Positions 34,101 through 50,625 of a stretch of 64,000 nucleotides of DNA are shown here, piece after piece. Position numbers and translations under genes: made by a program. The stretch is from Adineta ricciae (lineage: Eukaryota; Rotifera; Eurotatoria; Adinetida; Adinetidae). Below the pieces are notes generated by a model. It saw nothing but the letters and a program-made list of their open reading frames with translations. It did no database searches and was not told where the DNA came from. How positions within the stretch are numbered: the stretch's first letter is position 1; each line of letters opens with the position of its first letter. Location: contig CAJNOJ010000056.1 of assembly GCA_905250025.1 (NCBI GenBank), forward strand, positions 124,001 to 188,000, written 5' to 3'.

Positions 34101-36510
34101 AACAAGATGATAATGAAGAAAAAGAAAGAAAGAAAGTTTTTATTACGAACTCGATAATCATGTAACGCCATTTTATTTTTGCCAAAAGTGCTTTGTCTTT
34201 AATAATGTATTCATAGGTGGTTAGAAGTACATTGAATTTGCCACTGCGGAGAGTTTGACCAAGAATTTTACGCGTCTGAGGATTGCCTTTGAAAATAATA
34301 GTCGAAACAGCTGGTGACCATTTACCGAATTCGTTAACCCAATTCGCTAATGTTCTAAAAGACGAAAACGAATACAACTGACAGTTTTCATTCTTCATAG
34401 CTTACGACAAGGGTACGATGATCAGATAGGGTCCGTTAACTTTTTTCACTTCCATTAGATATGTGATTAAAGCAATTGTTTGAATTGTCTACAACAGAAA
34501 AGACATATGAATAAACTGTGACGAACATCATCCTTGAAACAAAGCGTGTCTACAATGTACTCGATTTCACTCTCGCTAAAGAACAAACGAAATTGACAGA
34601 TGTCAAAAGATACGTTTTGACTAATATCTATCAATTTACAAAGGTCAACGCAGTGAGATAGAAGATCTGACAAACCACATTACTTACTTTTCCGAGACCC
34701 ATCTCATCAGCTAGAATTCCATTTAAATGGTTATTGTACAATGAAACAAGCCATTCTAAACCTTGAATTTGATATGGTTTCAGAATTCCGCCGATGAGCA
34801 ATGATGATTGTTTCGTTACGCGCTCACGAACCCGATGTGCGACAGCATAATACGAATCAGTTGATGATGTATGATACTCATCATCGTCTGTAGCTTGCTT
34901 GGCTTTTGTTATAACTTCCTTAACGATATTATCATCTTCAACAACACCTTTCTCTTGTTCTTCAGGTGTTGGAACTGCGATAGGTGTTGCTGTCGTCGTT
35001 GTTTCAGGTAAACGTGATGTATCATCGTCTTCATCATCGCTGGCATCCCTTGGCAATGGTTGCCATCCTGGATTTTTCTCTAGCCAGGCATCTAGCTCGG
35101 ATGATAATGGTGCATCTTGTCCTTCTTTGATTTCACCTGTCGTTGAATTTTTCACTTTAACACGTAAACAGTTCACATCATCTGTCATTTGTTGAACGTC
35201 TTCGGTGTAATTCTGTTTCTTCTCCATCTTCTTCTTTTTCAAATCATCTTGATGCTCTTTGACAAGATTCACCAAACTTATTATGTACGCATCGGTTTGA
35301 GATAATAGATAAGCTAGACGTTTGTCTTTCTTTTCATCGATCAGTTTTCGATAACCGTCTTCGTCTTCGTTCATTAAACGACGCATACGTTCTCGATCGC
35401 GTTTTTCCTGTTCTTTCTTTTGCTCACGTTCTGTATTTTGGTGCCAAGAAAGTATCGATCGTGCTAATTTATTGGTTTTCAATTGAACCGACTTATGGAA
35501 TTCTTTGAACTCTCGTGCAACTGTTACAACAGCACTGAGATACTCTTGATGCTTTTGTCGTCGTTTACGATCAATCTCAGCTCGTTGTTGTTTCTCTAAT
35601 TTTTCTGTTGCACGTGCTTCACGCATGCCGAATTGTTTCGAACGTTTGTATAACCGGGGATTGTTACCTGTTTCGAGACTGGAGTCTAAACGCATACATG
35701 TGACGACTTCTGTGCGAAGCTGAAAGAGAACAACAGGCAAAGAGAATTTGAAGATTTTCGTACGAGTATAATTAGACTAACCTGTCGTTGGAAATTCAAT
35801 AATTTCAATGCTTTAAGTTCAATCATGGCTCTCATTCGTAAATCAGTTTGAATCAGTGTTGGTAAATAGTTTTCTAATTCACTTATTCGAACAACGATAT
35901 TATGTTGAATACGAAGATCACGTTCAGCAAGAACCTCTTGCATATCTAAACCAGTTGGTTTCTGGACTGGCGTTATGCGAAGATTAGTTGGACGAGTTGT
36001 TACAGTCGAATTATTATTCAAGGAAACACTTGACACGTTAGTGAGAACGTTCTCAGTTACCGATGGAGTTTGACTGATAATATTTGTTGAAGCTTGAACA
36101 GTTGCGGATGGATGATAATTGTTAGTTGTGGTCGTATTACTATTCACTTGTACAGGTGAATAGTGTGTTTGTGTGCCGGGAAAACGTGGAGTTGTGCCAT
36201 TGACTGGCGGTTTGATTGTGTTGATCGTTGGTGAACTAAACCGAGAGTCGGATGTTTGTTTGGAAATCACAGCATTTGGTGGATAGAATTGTGTTTGCGG
36301 TTGTTGACTTCGTTTGATGACATTCATGTGTTGCTCAGGCACGGTTTGATTTCGTGCGAGATATTTATATGCATGAATTTGATGATTGAATAGATTTAAT
36401 TGTGTAGAGTTCATCGTCGCCACTGACGATGAAGAATTCGGATCTGTTCCACCAGAACTTGACATGTAAAGTGTTGATTGTTGTGAAGGTAATATCGTTT
36501 GATTCATCAT
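31127..36510 (-). CDS. SMARCA4: SWI/SNF (BAF) chromatin-remodelling ATPase, SMARCA2/SMARCA4 (Brahma/BRG1)
   Basis: Catalytic motor of the BAF complex, which slides and ejects nucleosomes using ATP. The order of domains is complete. QLQ domain near the N-terminus ([20 protein letters not shown]); HSA region with Lys/Arg-rich helices at 35200-35740; a segment ending [20 protein letters not shown]; then the SNF2 ATPase with [10 protein letters not shown] (Walker A), [15 protein letters not shown], the DEGH box split by an intron at 34150, [20 protein letters not shown] and [20 protein letters not shown]. SnAC motif [39 protein letters not shown]-terminal bromodomain ([37 protein letters not shown]); acidic tail ending GSGSRHK. 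Many short introns. The part before QLQ is only about 35 residues, much shorter than in vertebrates. Paralogue choice between SMARCA2 and SMARCA4 cannot be made; one invertebrate ancestor is expected. Confidence 0.95.
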
Positions 36511-36976
36511 GATTGGCCGTCAGTTCTTGCAAGACTTTGTTGGATACTTCTGCATGATATGAAAACAAGATCTAGAAATAGAGAGAGTTTTACTGGGTTT
36601 TATACAACTATTCATGTAGAATGTGTTTCGGTTGTCTGTATGCGCTCTGGGGCTTTTTCTGTCTGAAGCGAACGAATGATGGTTGCGCACTTTATTCTAC
36701 AATAATCACAAGGTTAACCAATGAGAAAGCGAGTCGAAATAGATGGCGCGTGATGTAGATAAATACAGCGGTCAAGAGTTCATTCATAGAATGTGAGTTG
36801 AACTAGAAAAAGCAAAACGAACAAGAAGTTGTCTGTGTATAAGCAAGTTTAAATTGTCTGATGGCAGGGTTTCTCGGCGACTTGCTGGATAGAAAGAGAT
36901 CCAAATGTGAAAACAGATAAGTTTCTGCGGTGTTTATTTCAATTTTTCATAACAAGAAAAAAAACAACACAACAAT

Positions 36977-38724
36977 TTAGTTTTCATCCATTTCATCGTC
37001 GTCGTCGTCGTCTTCACTTGTTTCGTCGAGTTCACTTGCTTCCGAGACACATCGACTGCACTGACACAAAAATAAATAATTTTCCCTAAAATGAAATCAC
37101 GGATGAATATTCTTCAAAACTATCCTGATCAATTGTTGTTTTGTACGTACTGAAGAAGTTTCTGTCTAGAATGTCTTGATCGATTTCTGTCACATTCAGA
37201 CAAATAGTTGATTGTTATTTCCTGCAAAAATATCACGAATCTCAAATATACAATCTTACATCTAACAAACTTCATTGCTCGATATCGATCGAGTAGCAAC
37301 AACAGACAGAGTCGAATTATTATGTCGATATTGTATCTCGGCATTCGCATCACAACTATGATTTACTGAAACGAAACAACAAACATAATATTGATTAGTT
37401 TTTCTAGTCACACTTACAACAACTTTGTAGTTTGAATAATCCACTTCCTTCGCAATCGATAAATTCACCGGAAACTAAACAGACAGTTCAGAACAAAGTC
37501 TTCTTCAGTACTTTCTTACCGTCATCAATCTTTGTATAAATCGCATCAATGAGTTGCGATATATCACTACTTGCAGCAGCAGCAGCTGCTGCTGCTGCGA
37601 CGGCTACAGCTTGTTCGGTTGTTGGTAAATTCTCACAATTTTTTACCCAGACCGCCAGTGGACTTGTCCCAACACCTTGTTGATTTCGTCCAAGTAAAGC
37701 TAATAGTTGTCGAAAACCATCTGGTGTGAGAAACCACCGAAATTCTTCGATTTGTATATACTGTTCGTTGAAATTACTCAATGCTTGTCTTAAATGTTCC
37801 ACTTGAGACTGGAACAGGAAGAAAAGCGAAGTTTTCCATAAATAGCTATGTCATATGGACTTACTTGAAATTCTTTCCGTAGTAATTTATGGTAGAATCT
37901 CTGATTTTCACTCTGGACACCCTGAGAAAACTTCTGAAGCTCTTGTAGAAGTAATAATCGATTGTTACTCTACAAAGACATTCTTTTCTGTTGTCAGTAG
38001 TAGTTTTCGTTTTCAACTTGCCTGTTTAAGCATAGCCATTAGTTTAAGCACGAGTGAAATCGATGTTGTCTCGGGTGGAGGATGTGCCGATCTAATTCAT
38101 TTCAATCTTTATAAATCAAACTTTATATTTTCGTTTTACCTCCATAAATCAATAATCTGTCGAATCAACTGAACTTTACTATCAGTTTCATCAGATTGAC
38201 AAAGTGTTGAATGGTAACTGTTCATTGCTTGATGATAGCAGCCTGCTGAACAGTACATTTCCTATAAATAGCCAACATTACATAACGTTTTTCTCATGTT
38301 TCATGTCTAACATTGCATTTCGGACATCGAACAATTCGCTGACTGATTGTTTGATTAGGATCACATTCAGGATATGGAATAACGATCGATGTATCCTGGC
38401 AAAGGCGACGAACATTCTGCTCACATGATTCCAACGGGTACAAACAATATTCACACGCCTGAAACGAGAAGATCTTCTAGGTTTGCATGTGATCAGCTTT
38501 CTACCGAATATTTGTATAATTTATTCCATTCGAATTGTGCTAGAACAAGCGGTTGCTCTTCGAAAATCAATTCACCTTGTTGATAGTTTCGTTTCGCGAT
38601 GATCTGTCGACCCTATTGTAAAACAACGAAGCGATTACATACGCACACTCATCAAATGTCATGCCTTGATTTGATCGATCGCAATCATATAATCATTTTC
38701 GTTTGTTGCCACAACGGAAGCCAT
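36977..38724 (-). CDS. SMYD5: SET and MYND domain protein 5
   Basis: Protein lysine methyltransferase of the SMYD5 type, reported to act on histone and ribosomal protein substrates. MASVVATNENDY begins at 38724, right after ATTTTAG. Exons give the split SET start, a MYND-like Cys cluster (CEYC..., then MYCSAGCYHQAMNSYHSTLC), and a central helical part (VEHLRQALSNFNEQYIQIEE). The SET core follows with GEFIDCEGSGLFKLQSCC, NHSCDANAEIQYRHNNS and ITINYLSECDRNRSRHSRQK. The post-SET region has CSRCVSEASELDE and the acidic C-terminal tail (DDDDDEMDEN) characteristic of SMYD5. A run of about ten alanines (37572-37610) lies in the loop before QLIDAIYTKIDD; it is not part of the family core. Introns are about 50 bp. 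Confidence 0.9.
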
Positions 38725-39061
38725 CTAAAATCATAATTAAGACCACGATTTCTACATTTAAGTTCTTCGCTAATATTGATAAACATCTGTCGTGTGTTTG
38801 CGAAGGAAATTGTCAGTCTGTCTACAAATACTGTCGAGGTTTTCTTTTATTAGAATTCATATCTGATAAAACTTTCAAAATTCAAGAATGTTTGAGATAA
38901 TCACAAAGAGAAAAAAAAACAACAACACAGACTCACGTTTTCTATTGCACGTCACAAATGAGTATACGCGTTTTTTGATTAGTAAAATACGAAACAAATA
39001 TTTCTATCAGAACAAAAACACTTGACAATCACAACAGTGACCGAGGAAACGAAAAGCTTTA

Positions 39062-40758
39062 TTAGAGACGATGCAGATGCTTCAATTCAACAGCTTTTTC
39101 TAAGATATGATGAATGTCAATATCTTGTGGATAGTTCTAAATGAAAGCAAATATCTAGTTAAACACATAGCTAAAGAACAGAATCGAACTTGTAATAGTT
39201 TGATATTCTGAGATTCCGATCCACTTAACAGTCGATTTTTTTGAAGACTAAATGAGAAGAAATTGAAGATACTATATGAAAACGAAAAAAAAACGTTCGC
39301 CATACACAATCATAGCACAGCAGATATAGAGAAGAAACTCAAAATTTCTTTCTTGATCAGCAAATAACGAGTCCCAAATACGCAAGACATCTGGCAAACG
39401 AAACTCTTGAGATAATAACAATGTCAACCAACGGAACGCATAGAATTCCGGTTTAATTTTTTGTTTTTCAAATAAATAATAAATGTCCGATTCAGTCCTT
39501 TTTAATAACATCAGAAGTCTTTGCATGCGAACAAGAATACCAAATTCGGAATGATCATAGATTTTCATAAAATTATCACGAATGTGAATCATTAAGTTAG
39601 TAAAACAATAGAATGCATCGGCCTCGGCATGTTCTAAACATATATGAAAATTCAGGTTAGAATGAAATGCTGTTTCTCACCTCTCCATTCTGGATTGGGA
39701 TCTGTGGCAAATGTGTAATAAATTGGTCCAATGATTTCATTCATTCCTTGAACATAACTCTGTCCGGAATTCAATTTGGAGAAAACGAATAGAATCCGTT
39801 CAACAACTTCCCAATGTGCTTCGTGACCATCTGGTAATAGTTGATATTCGTTATCATCGAATGTCGTTGACGATTGACTGGCTTTGTTCTGATATTCGAA
39901 TTCGAGTCGACCGGTCAAGCGTGAGCGAGATTGAGATTCGACTTTGAGAGCAGTGGAAACAATACGCTTACGTAAACTTTCAAATCCAGCTTCTTGGTTT
40001 AAAATTTCAGCACATGCATAATCAGTTTCACGTTGAAAGAAAGATAAATCAGGACAAAGTCGCCTGCATGCATACAAACTCGAATGTTAGACTGAAATGG
40101 ATTACACAGTTAACTCACCGAACATCTTTATCAATTTGTAGTAAGACTTCATTTTCTTTGAAGTAAACAGCCCACGAACTGTCTGGTGCAGAGTTTAACG
40201 GCTAGAAAAGAGTCATACGTCGTGAACTTTGAGATTCATGTGCGAATTTTTACATGATCGAGAACATCGGATTCTGTTGTTGGAGTTAAACCTGGCTTAA
40301 TAATCGTTTCACGAATATAGCCACGATACAATTCCCTGTGAATACGGAAAAACGACAAAGAATCATTGGACTTGATCTTAACAAATTCTCCTACCGCTGT
40401 TTGCTCAGATGCGATGACCATTTCGTCCGATCGAGAACGAGATAGTTCAATAGAATCTTGATTATCAAAAACAAAGATGTATTTAAAAAACAATGATCTC
40501 AGCGAACTTTACCTTCCACGTTAAACTCCGAATACCGTTTTCTGCCGGACAACCTAATGAGAAACATCAAATCAGTCGAGATAGTCAAGTCTTTTTTTTT
40601 TGAAGGAAATAATTACCGTTAAATGCAAGAATTTTCAGTCTTTTCATATCAATCATATCGCATTTTAGCAACGATTCGAACTGTTCAAGCCTATGGACAC
40701 TACAAAGTAATTCAAAATTGATCAAAATTAAGTCATACGTTTTCTGATAGAGTGCCAT
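39062..40758 (-). CDS. TBC1D13: TBC1 domain family member 13 (Rab GTPase-activating protein)
   Basis: Rab GAP; mammalian TBC1D13 acts on Rab35. The start at 40758 (MALYQK, then TVHRLEQFESLLK) leads to LAFNGCPAENGIRSLTWK. Further exons give HRELYRGYIRETIIKPGL, FKENEVLLQIDKDVR, RLCPDLSFFQRETDYAC, EAHWEVVERILFVFSKLN, YVQGMNEIIGPIYYTFATD (the TBC Gln-finger YxQGM), FYAFRWLTLLLSQEFRLPDV and IWDSLFADQERNFEFLLYIC. The C-terminus reads YPQDIDIHHILEKAVELKHL. The order and spacing match TBC1D13 closely. The upstream Arg finger typical of TBC domains sits in the segment before 39650 and was not pinned down exactly. An insert with SRSRSDEMVIASEQTAVGEF before the RELY motif may be lineage-specific or partly intronic. 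Confidence 0.92.
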
Positions 40759-41072
40759 TTGTTCAAAATTTTAGAATTGCTAATGGTAAGTGTTTTTACT
40801 GCAGAAAAGTAGTACAAGTTGATAAGATGTTGCTGCTGACCAATAGGATATATGTATAGATGTCGTTGAATTTGAATTAAATTCACAAAAAAAGTACTTT
40901 TCTCTAAAATATACTAATCTAGATAAAAAAAGAAAGATAAAAGTCGATTTCTTTTTCATACAATCTCGAACTGACCGATAAGCCATTGGTCAGTCAATCG
41001 GTCATCCTTTGTCCATGTTTGAGGACAATTAATCACAGGAGAGCAAATCTCACCTTGTTTTGCGACGAAAAC
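40759..41072. promoter_or_regulatory. Divergent intergenic region, TBC1D13 / Ig-domain gene
   Basis: A 314 bp spacer between two outward-facing start codons, so both promoters must be here or trans-splicing must supply leaders. No element was recognised. Confidence 0.4.
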
Positions 41073-42830
41073 ATGAAAACATCATGGAAGTTTTTCGGTA
41101 AAAGAAACACTTTTTCTAATTAAATTCTATTTTTATCTTCGTACTTAGCGTATTTCATCTGCGTATCAATCTCTTCGATCTATGCTGAAACGACGCCACG
41201 GTTTGATATGCGGGATAAAGATGGTATCATTTTCGATCCAATTGCGCCACGCGCAGGAGAAAGGCTAGTGGCCAAATGCACACTCGTTGGTTTAACTCCA
41301 AGCGATAAACGACACGTACGTGAATAAAGGAAATGGCATTCTCATTTTAGTCGAATCGAATCGAGCTCAACAGAGACGAATGATATTTCATTTCGCATAG
41401 GTTGAATGGTCATTGGAGAGATTTAATGATGGAAAAAATTTCACACTAGCTGTAGATTCTGATGTGCTGCAATTCAATCAACCTGTCCCGCGACTACAAG
41501 CAATACATGGCACAGATTCACCGGATTGGTATCTCATTTTTGATCCGCTCGATCGTGATGATATAGGAAATTTAACTTGTAAATAATTGTTAAAAAAACG
41601 GGAACATTTGAATATCGTTTCGATTGTATAGGTCGGTTGACTGACACAAATTTGCGTGATGTGTATTTAACGCGTTTTCTCAATGTGATTAGTACGTAGG
41701 AGAAGCATAGAAATGATTACTATATGAGTGAAATTCCATCTAGGTGAACCCGTGGTTTTAGAATCTTCAACAAAGGATATTGAAGTCAATGAAGGTGATT
41801 CTGTTACATTGATTTGTAATACTCAAGGTGAGTTATTGTATTTTTTCTTACAAAAGAGTATCATGTTCACGTATACGGGCGATTGATTCTTTTCTCAGGG
41901 TATCCAGTTCCGAAAATTGAATGGCAAAAGGCAGATGCGGCTCCTCTATCATCGGGTTACATTCGTCAAGTGGTATGTGATAAAAGCGAGTTTCTTTGAG
42001 AGGCCTAATCATACTTCTAATAATAGGGTTCACAATTACATCTACATCGTGTAACATCTCGTGATACAGGAATTTATAAATGCCTTGGTATGTCAAGTGT
42101 TCCTAATAGAAATGTTAATGATATTTTTCTTCTAGCGAGTAATTTGGTTGGCTTTGGCAGTGAATGGACATTGAAGCTTTCAGTGCGATGTAAGTTCGAA
42201 TCAGTTCTGGATCATGTATAGGATTTTATATCTGTAGTTCGACCGTTTATTTATTGTCAAAATGAAGTTGGTCAAGCAACGGATTTTCAAGTCGATGTTT
42301 ACATGGAATGCTATGTGCATGGTTATCCAGCTCCGAAGATTTCGTAAGATGAAACTACTTTTTTCCTCTTTCATTTCATTTCTCTTTTCATTTTGGTACC
42401 AGGTGGCGAAAAGAACGAAGTGCCGGTCTTCCGAACATGAAATACGACACCGATATTTGGAATTCGCAAAAATATTTAATCGAAGCTACCATTCCTGAAA
42501 TGTCGATTTGTACCGACTGCATTCTCTCGCGTTTGACCATTATCAACGTCGAACAAGCCGATCTCGGACACTATTACATTAACGCGACTTCACCGAATTT
42601 TCCACCCGAATACGGACGAATAACACTCTACCGTAAGTTCATGTTCCCTTGCGACAGATCTACATTTCTCCACTTTTTTAGAAACACCTGATTGTCAACA
42701 ATTTATCACACATCGAGACAACAAAGGATGTAAACGAATCTACACTCAAATCTCCTCGAGTGACAAACTCTTTCCACACTATTCGACATTCCATGTTTTT
42801 ATTTCTCTTATGTTTATTCGATTCTTTTAA
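41073..42830 (+). CDS. Secreted or GPI-anchored immunoglobulin-domain protein
   Basis: Cell-surface protein with three Ig-like domains. A short first exon plus exon 2 give the signal peptide KFFAYFICVSISSIYA, followed by RFDMRDKDGIIFDPI. Domain 1: GERLVAKCTLVGLTPSD ... DIGNLTCRL. Domain 2 is a clear I-set: VNEGDSVTLICNTQGYPVPK, IEWQKADA, DTGIYKCLASNLVGFGSEW. Domain 3: VYMECYVHGYPAPKISWRK ... ADLGHYYINATSPN. The end is a mildly hydrophobic tail (FHVFISLMFIRFF) that could be a GPI-attachment signal. The domain 2 and 3 pattern resembles lachesin/amalgam-type adhesion molecules. Orthology is not certain. An AATAAA at about 42883 fits polyadenylation, and the gene converges on ATP2C. Confidence 0.82.
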
Positions 42831-43130
42831 ACATTCCATTTATTAGTCGATTGTTTTCTTTGTACTCTAATCTAGTATTCCGAATAAATGTCAGATAATT
42901 GCGACGAAATGGCTTTTATTGATTTTTATATGCAAAAAATGATTTAACAGATATGGGACAGAAAAGTAACAATAAAAGTTTAAATAAATTAAAGAAAAAG
43001 AAAACAAACAAGACGAATAATGGACAATTTACAATCTGTAAAATGCCACCAGATATGTATTGAAAACGGTGAGACAAACAGTTGCTTTTGTTATCGAAAA
43101 GAAAATAAGAAATACTCGGTATCTGTTTTG

Positions 43131-46779
<3,649 letters not shown>

Positions 46780-47553
46780 GATTGAAAAGATTATTACTTC
46801 CGAGTAATTTTATGTAGATATATGAAAAAAATTAACACAAAAAAAGAATACAATCATCTAGAAATCGATAAACAAGATTAGTTTTCAATATTTACAAATC
46901 TGTTGCACAGTTCCTTTTCTTTCTCTTCCTCTCATTTTCAATTGGAAGAAAAAAATAAAACACAATTTAACTGACGAACCAGTTGTATTACTCTATACTA
47001 GTAAAACTATTGACAGAACAGGAAGAACGACACTCCGATGAATGCATTATAATGACAGTAGAGAGAACGCGCACAGGTGACAAAAATGATTAGTAACCTC
47101 AATTTCGTCTCAGACGTATCGATACGCTCAATAGTTTCTGTGTGTTAATTTGTTCTCTTTTCTCAAAGAAGAAAGATGGAGACGTTCAATCGTAAACGTT
47201 TGTTTTCTTTTTATTCAATATTCATTAAACATGGTTCTATTTTTGTATGGAAGAATTATTGTTAAATGACAAACAGTAAAGTCGAATCGAAGATAACAGA
47301 TTAAAGAGAGAAAGAATGAAAATTTTCACGAACACAGATGAAGTGCATAGAAAAATACAAACACAAGCGAATGATTGCACAATCAGCGGATTAAGTGCGA
47401 ATCTTGGACAATAATTAGGATGAAGAAAAACACACACACACGCTATCAAGCTCAAGCAGAAAAAAAGTGTTGTTCAAAATTGATTAAAAATGTTTTAGGT
47501 TTTTATTTTCTAAACAAAAAATTCCACACACTTCCATGACATATTTGAACAGA
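46780..47553. other. Intergenic, ATP2C 5' / ARPC1 3'
   Basis: AT-rich spacer with the probable ATP2C promoter and ARPC1 3' UTR. No exon, RNA gene or repeat family was recognised beyond a short CA run near 47432. Confidence 0.45.
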
Positions 47554-49241
47554 TCAACTTACTTTGCCACTTAAATTCCAAATGACAACTTGACCGAACA
47601 AGTCAGCAGAACTTATTTTACTTAAATTCGTATTCTCAGTTTGATAAGGTACAATTTGTCTAAAATAACACATCGAATACGGATCACAGAATACTCGCAA
47701 ATATCTTACGTAATCATGCTTTGATGTGTGGTGACAGGTTCCGGCGATTGTGTTTGCATTGACGGCTGATCGAACAGACGACTACGAAGAAAACATCAGA
47801 TTAATTTTCAAGAATAGGTTGAATCTTATTCATCAAAAACATTGCAAACAATTCTCAATCGTCATGCAAAAAGAAACATGTCACTGCAAACACACTCTTT
47901 TATGTTTCGTACGAGGCCTGATATGGCGTATAAAATTCGCCTTCTTCTCTGAAGAAAAATTGTTTCAAAACAAGAGATAAAAATGGAAAATGAACGCTTC
48001 TCACCCAATTGCTTGTCGGCCAGTGCTCGCACCTTGTTGATCGAGTTTTTCGACGAATTCAATAGCGCCTCGTCGATCATCATAGTTATAAATCAATGGT
48101 GAAAATTCATGACCCTGAAATCGAAAAAAAATTCCTTCTTTTCTTTTCGCGAAAATTTGCGTTCCTTACGCCAACTATGAAAGTTGATTCACTAACAAAG
48201 AGGATGCAACGAAATGGTAGATACTTTGTAATTTCCATCGTGACACTAAAACAATGAACATCGTTCGACAGTCGCAGAGCATTGATGGCGAATGAAAACT
48301 AACCGGGATGGATCCTTGGATGAAACTGCAAAGATAATGGAATTATGTGATACCCATGCTAGATTTTCACCCGATGGTGAAAAAGCCACGTCGTGTGTCC
48401 AACCGGATTCTAAGTGTATGAATAATTTATGATAGAAGAAGTTGGGACAAGAACATGTTCGTACCCGATTGAAATTCATGCAAAAGTTCTCCCGTATTGG
48501 CAATATTTCCCCATTTAGATGGTTGGGGTTGATCACCCACTGCTTTGATCGCTGCCGTGTAGATTCGTACACGATAATCGCAACTACCAACAGCAAGTAG
48601 CTGATTATTCGGATGCCATGCAAGACATGTCACAGTCGATTTAGGTTTTTTCTTGATCATTTCGGCAGCCCAGAAACGTTGTTCTGTTTCATAATAACAT
48701 ATCGCAACATTCTTATCACTGGAACCAATGGCGAATTTATTTTCTAAGAATGAAAAGGTATAAACTTAGAGAGTGTATTTCTATCGATTACCCTGTGGTG
48801 ACCATTTGGCGCAACAAACTGCACGACTTGTTCGTTGTAACTCGACCATTTGAGGTTTCCAAGTGTCATTTTCATATGTCCAAACATAAGCATTGTAATC
48901 CTAGAAAAAAAACAAGAAATTTATAATAGTGTAACGGTTAGAAGACGAAATCTTACAGCACTAGCAGAGACAATTCGATTCGTTTTCGGTGCCCAATCAA
49001 TCGCTAGGACACGCGATAAATGCTCAGTTAACGTATGCATTAGTTTCCATTTGCCAGCTTGTTTATGATAGATACGAACATCGTTTTTGCCCAATGAAAC
49101 GGCGATTTCTAAAGAATGATAAACGGTAAGAAAATTTATAACGATTAGATATTAAGAAAAAAAGAAATGCATACGTGTTCGATCTTTATTCCAAGCATGA
49201 GCAATAACAGGCAAATTGCCGAATGAATGAACTTCGGTCAT
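47554..49241 (-). CDS. ARPC1: Arp2/3 complex subunit 1 (p41-ARC)
   Basis: WD40 propeller subunit of the Arp2/3 actin-nucleation complex. The ATG at 49241 follows TTTTTCTAG directly. Exons read HAWNKDRT, VSLGKNDVRIYHKQAGKWK, LTEHLSRVLAIDWAPKTNR, AYVWTYENDTWKPQMVELQR, SSDKNVAICYYETEQRFW, IKKKPKSTVTCLAWHPNNQL, LAVGSCDYRVRIYTAAIKAV, SGWTHDVAFSPSGENLAWVS, YLPFRCILFVSESTFIVG, FSPLIYNYDDRRGAIEFVEK and finally SSADLFGQVVIWNLSGK. The order and blade motifs match ARPC1A/B, with about 370 residues expected. The C-terminus is short: after SGK either VS and a stop at 47554, or a further exon through the GTAAGT there. Vertebrates have two copies, and A versus B cannot be assigned. Confidence 0.93.
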
Positions 49242-50625
49242 CTAGAAAAACACTACGAACTGTTAGTGGAATGCAAATCAATCGAGTAAAACATCGAAGA
49301 TGCCAGTTGGTTTAATTGACTCCAACCTAATTGATTCACTCGTTCTCCACACAGCTTACTCATTCAACGAACTGCATTGCATGCACGTCTACCATTACTT
49401 GCCGACATGAACAAATGGAATGGAAGCTTGATAATTGGTGGACAGATGGCTCTAACCGACAATACATGACTCACGAACGAGTAGCATGATAACAAAGTCC
49501 AGCTCAGAATCGAAACGAAAGCAGATAGTTATGAAATGATGATTCAATCGGCGAATAAATAAATAAAATTATTGTTGATTTTCTATATTATCTGATAACG
49601 GCCGAGAAAGAAAAAATCGATATCATCGTCTTTGAACAGATGTTATGCTTCTTCAGTTGATGATGAATAGTATACTCAGAAGTGATTATCAAGTATCTGT
49701 TTCGAAATATGTCATGGTCTTCACCTCTGTTATATTGATTCATTCATGTTCATAAATAAATAGCTGGTTAGTTTTCTAGTACAATAAATAATAAAGGAGT
49801 AATTTAGCTTTACCATTGCAACGAAATTCAGCTTTTCCACACAATAAATTCTTTTATCAGCCAATACATCTTGTATTTCATACATACTATGGCATGAACA
49901 TCTTCTTTAATGTTGTGTTGTTTCAACAGCTTTCAACGAGCAAATAAATAGCATAGTTTTTCGTTCGGAGCGACACGGTAGAAATAGAAAGGTGTCACTC
50001 GTTATCGAACTTTCTTTCTCATCATCATTCACCGTTCTTTTTCTTTGTACAAATACATTTCACTATATAAGTTGCAGATATGGACGAATAAAGCTTGTGT
50101 ATGTAGGTAGAAGCTTACTCACAGGGATTACAAACGAGTGCACTGTCGCTCTTCCGTCTTTATCCTTGGGAAGGTCTGAGATAGAGGCCAATCGAGACTC
50201 TAGCAGGGTTCCGTGCGGGTTAACGCATGGCAGGTGATCAGAAAGCTTCCGGCGTGAAGTGTCTTTCTCAATGGTAATAATCGAGTACAAGACCAACATT
50301 CGTTGGGATGCTCTTATCATTGGGAAAGTTGTGAAAGCCTGTGGCCAGCAACATGAAGTTCAATGAGTGAGATGATCATTTCGGTGATCAGAACTCAATT
50401 CAGACTACTCTCTACCGACATACATCTTTTTGCGTTCATTTATTTGCTAATAACACATATTTATTCTTGTTTATTGTAATCACACAGATACGCTTTCACA
50501 AAAAAAGAAGAAAAAAAAGAGGACAAATGTAACAAACTGAATATAATGTGTGTGCATGACAATTTTTGTTAATAATTACAGAGAGTGAAGAAAAATATAA
50601 AGGGAATTGTATAAGTCTTCAGTTT
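49242..50625. other. 1.4 kb intergenic with a compositionally distinct patch
   Basis: Between ARPC1 and the NUP214 3' end. Mostly AT-rich. A stretch at about 50095-50340 is visibly more GC-balanced, and both strands have an open frame there (minus: KLSDHLPCVNPHGTLLESRL; plus: SLSLGRSEIEANRDSSRVPC), but neither is recognised. It might be a fragment of a dispersed element. The last part (50430-50620) is AT-rich NUP214 3' flank. Confidence 0.4.
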
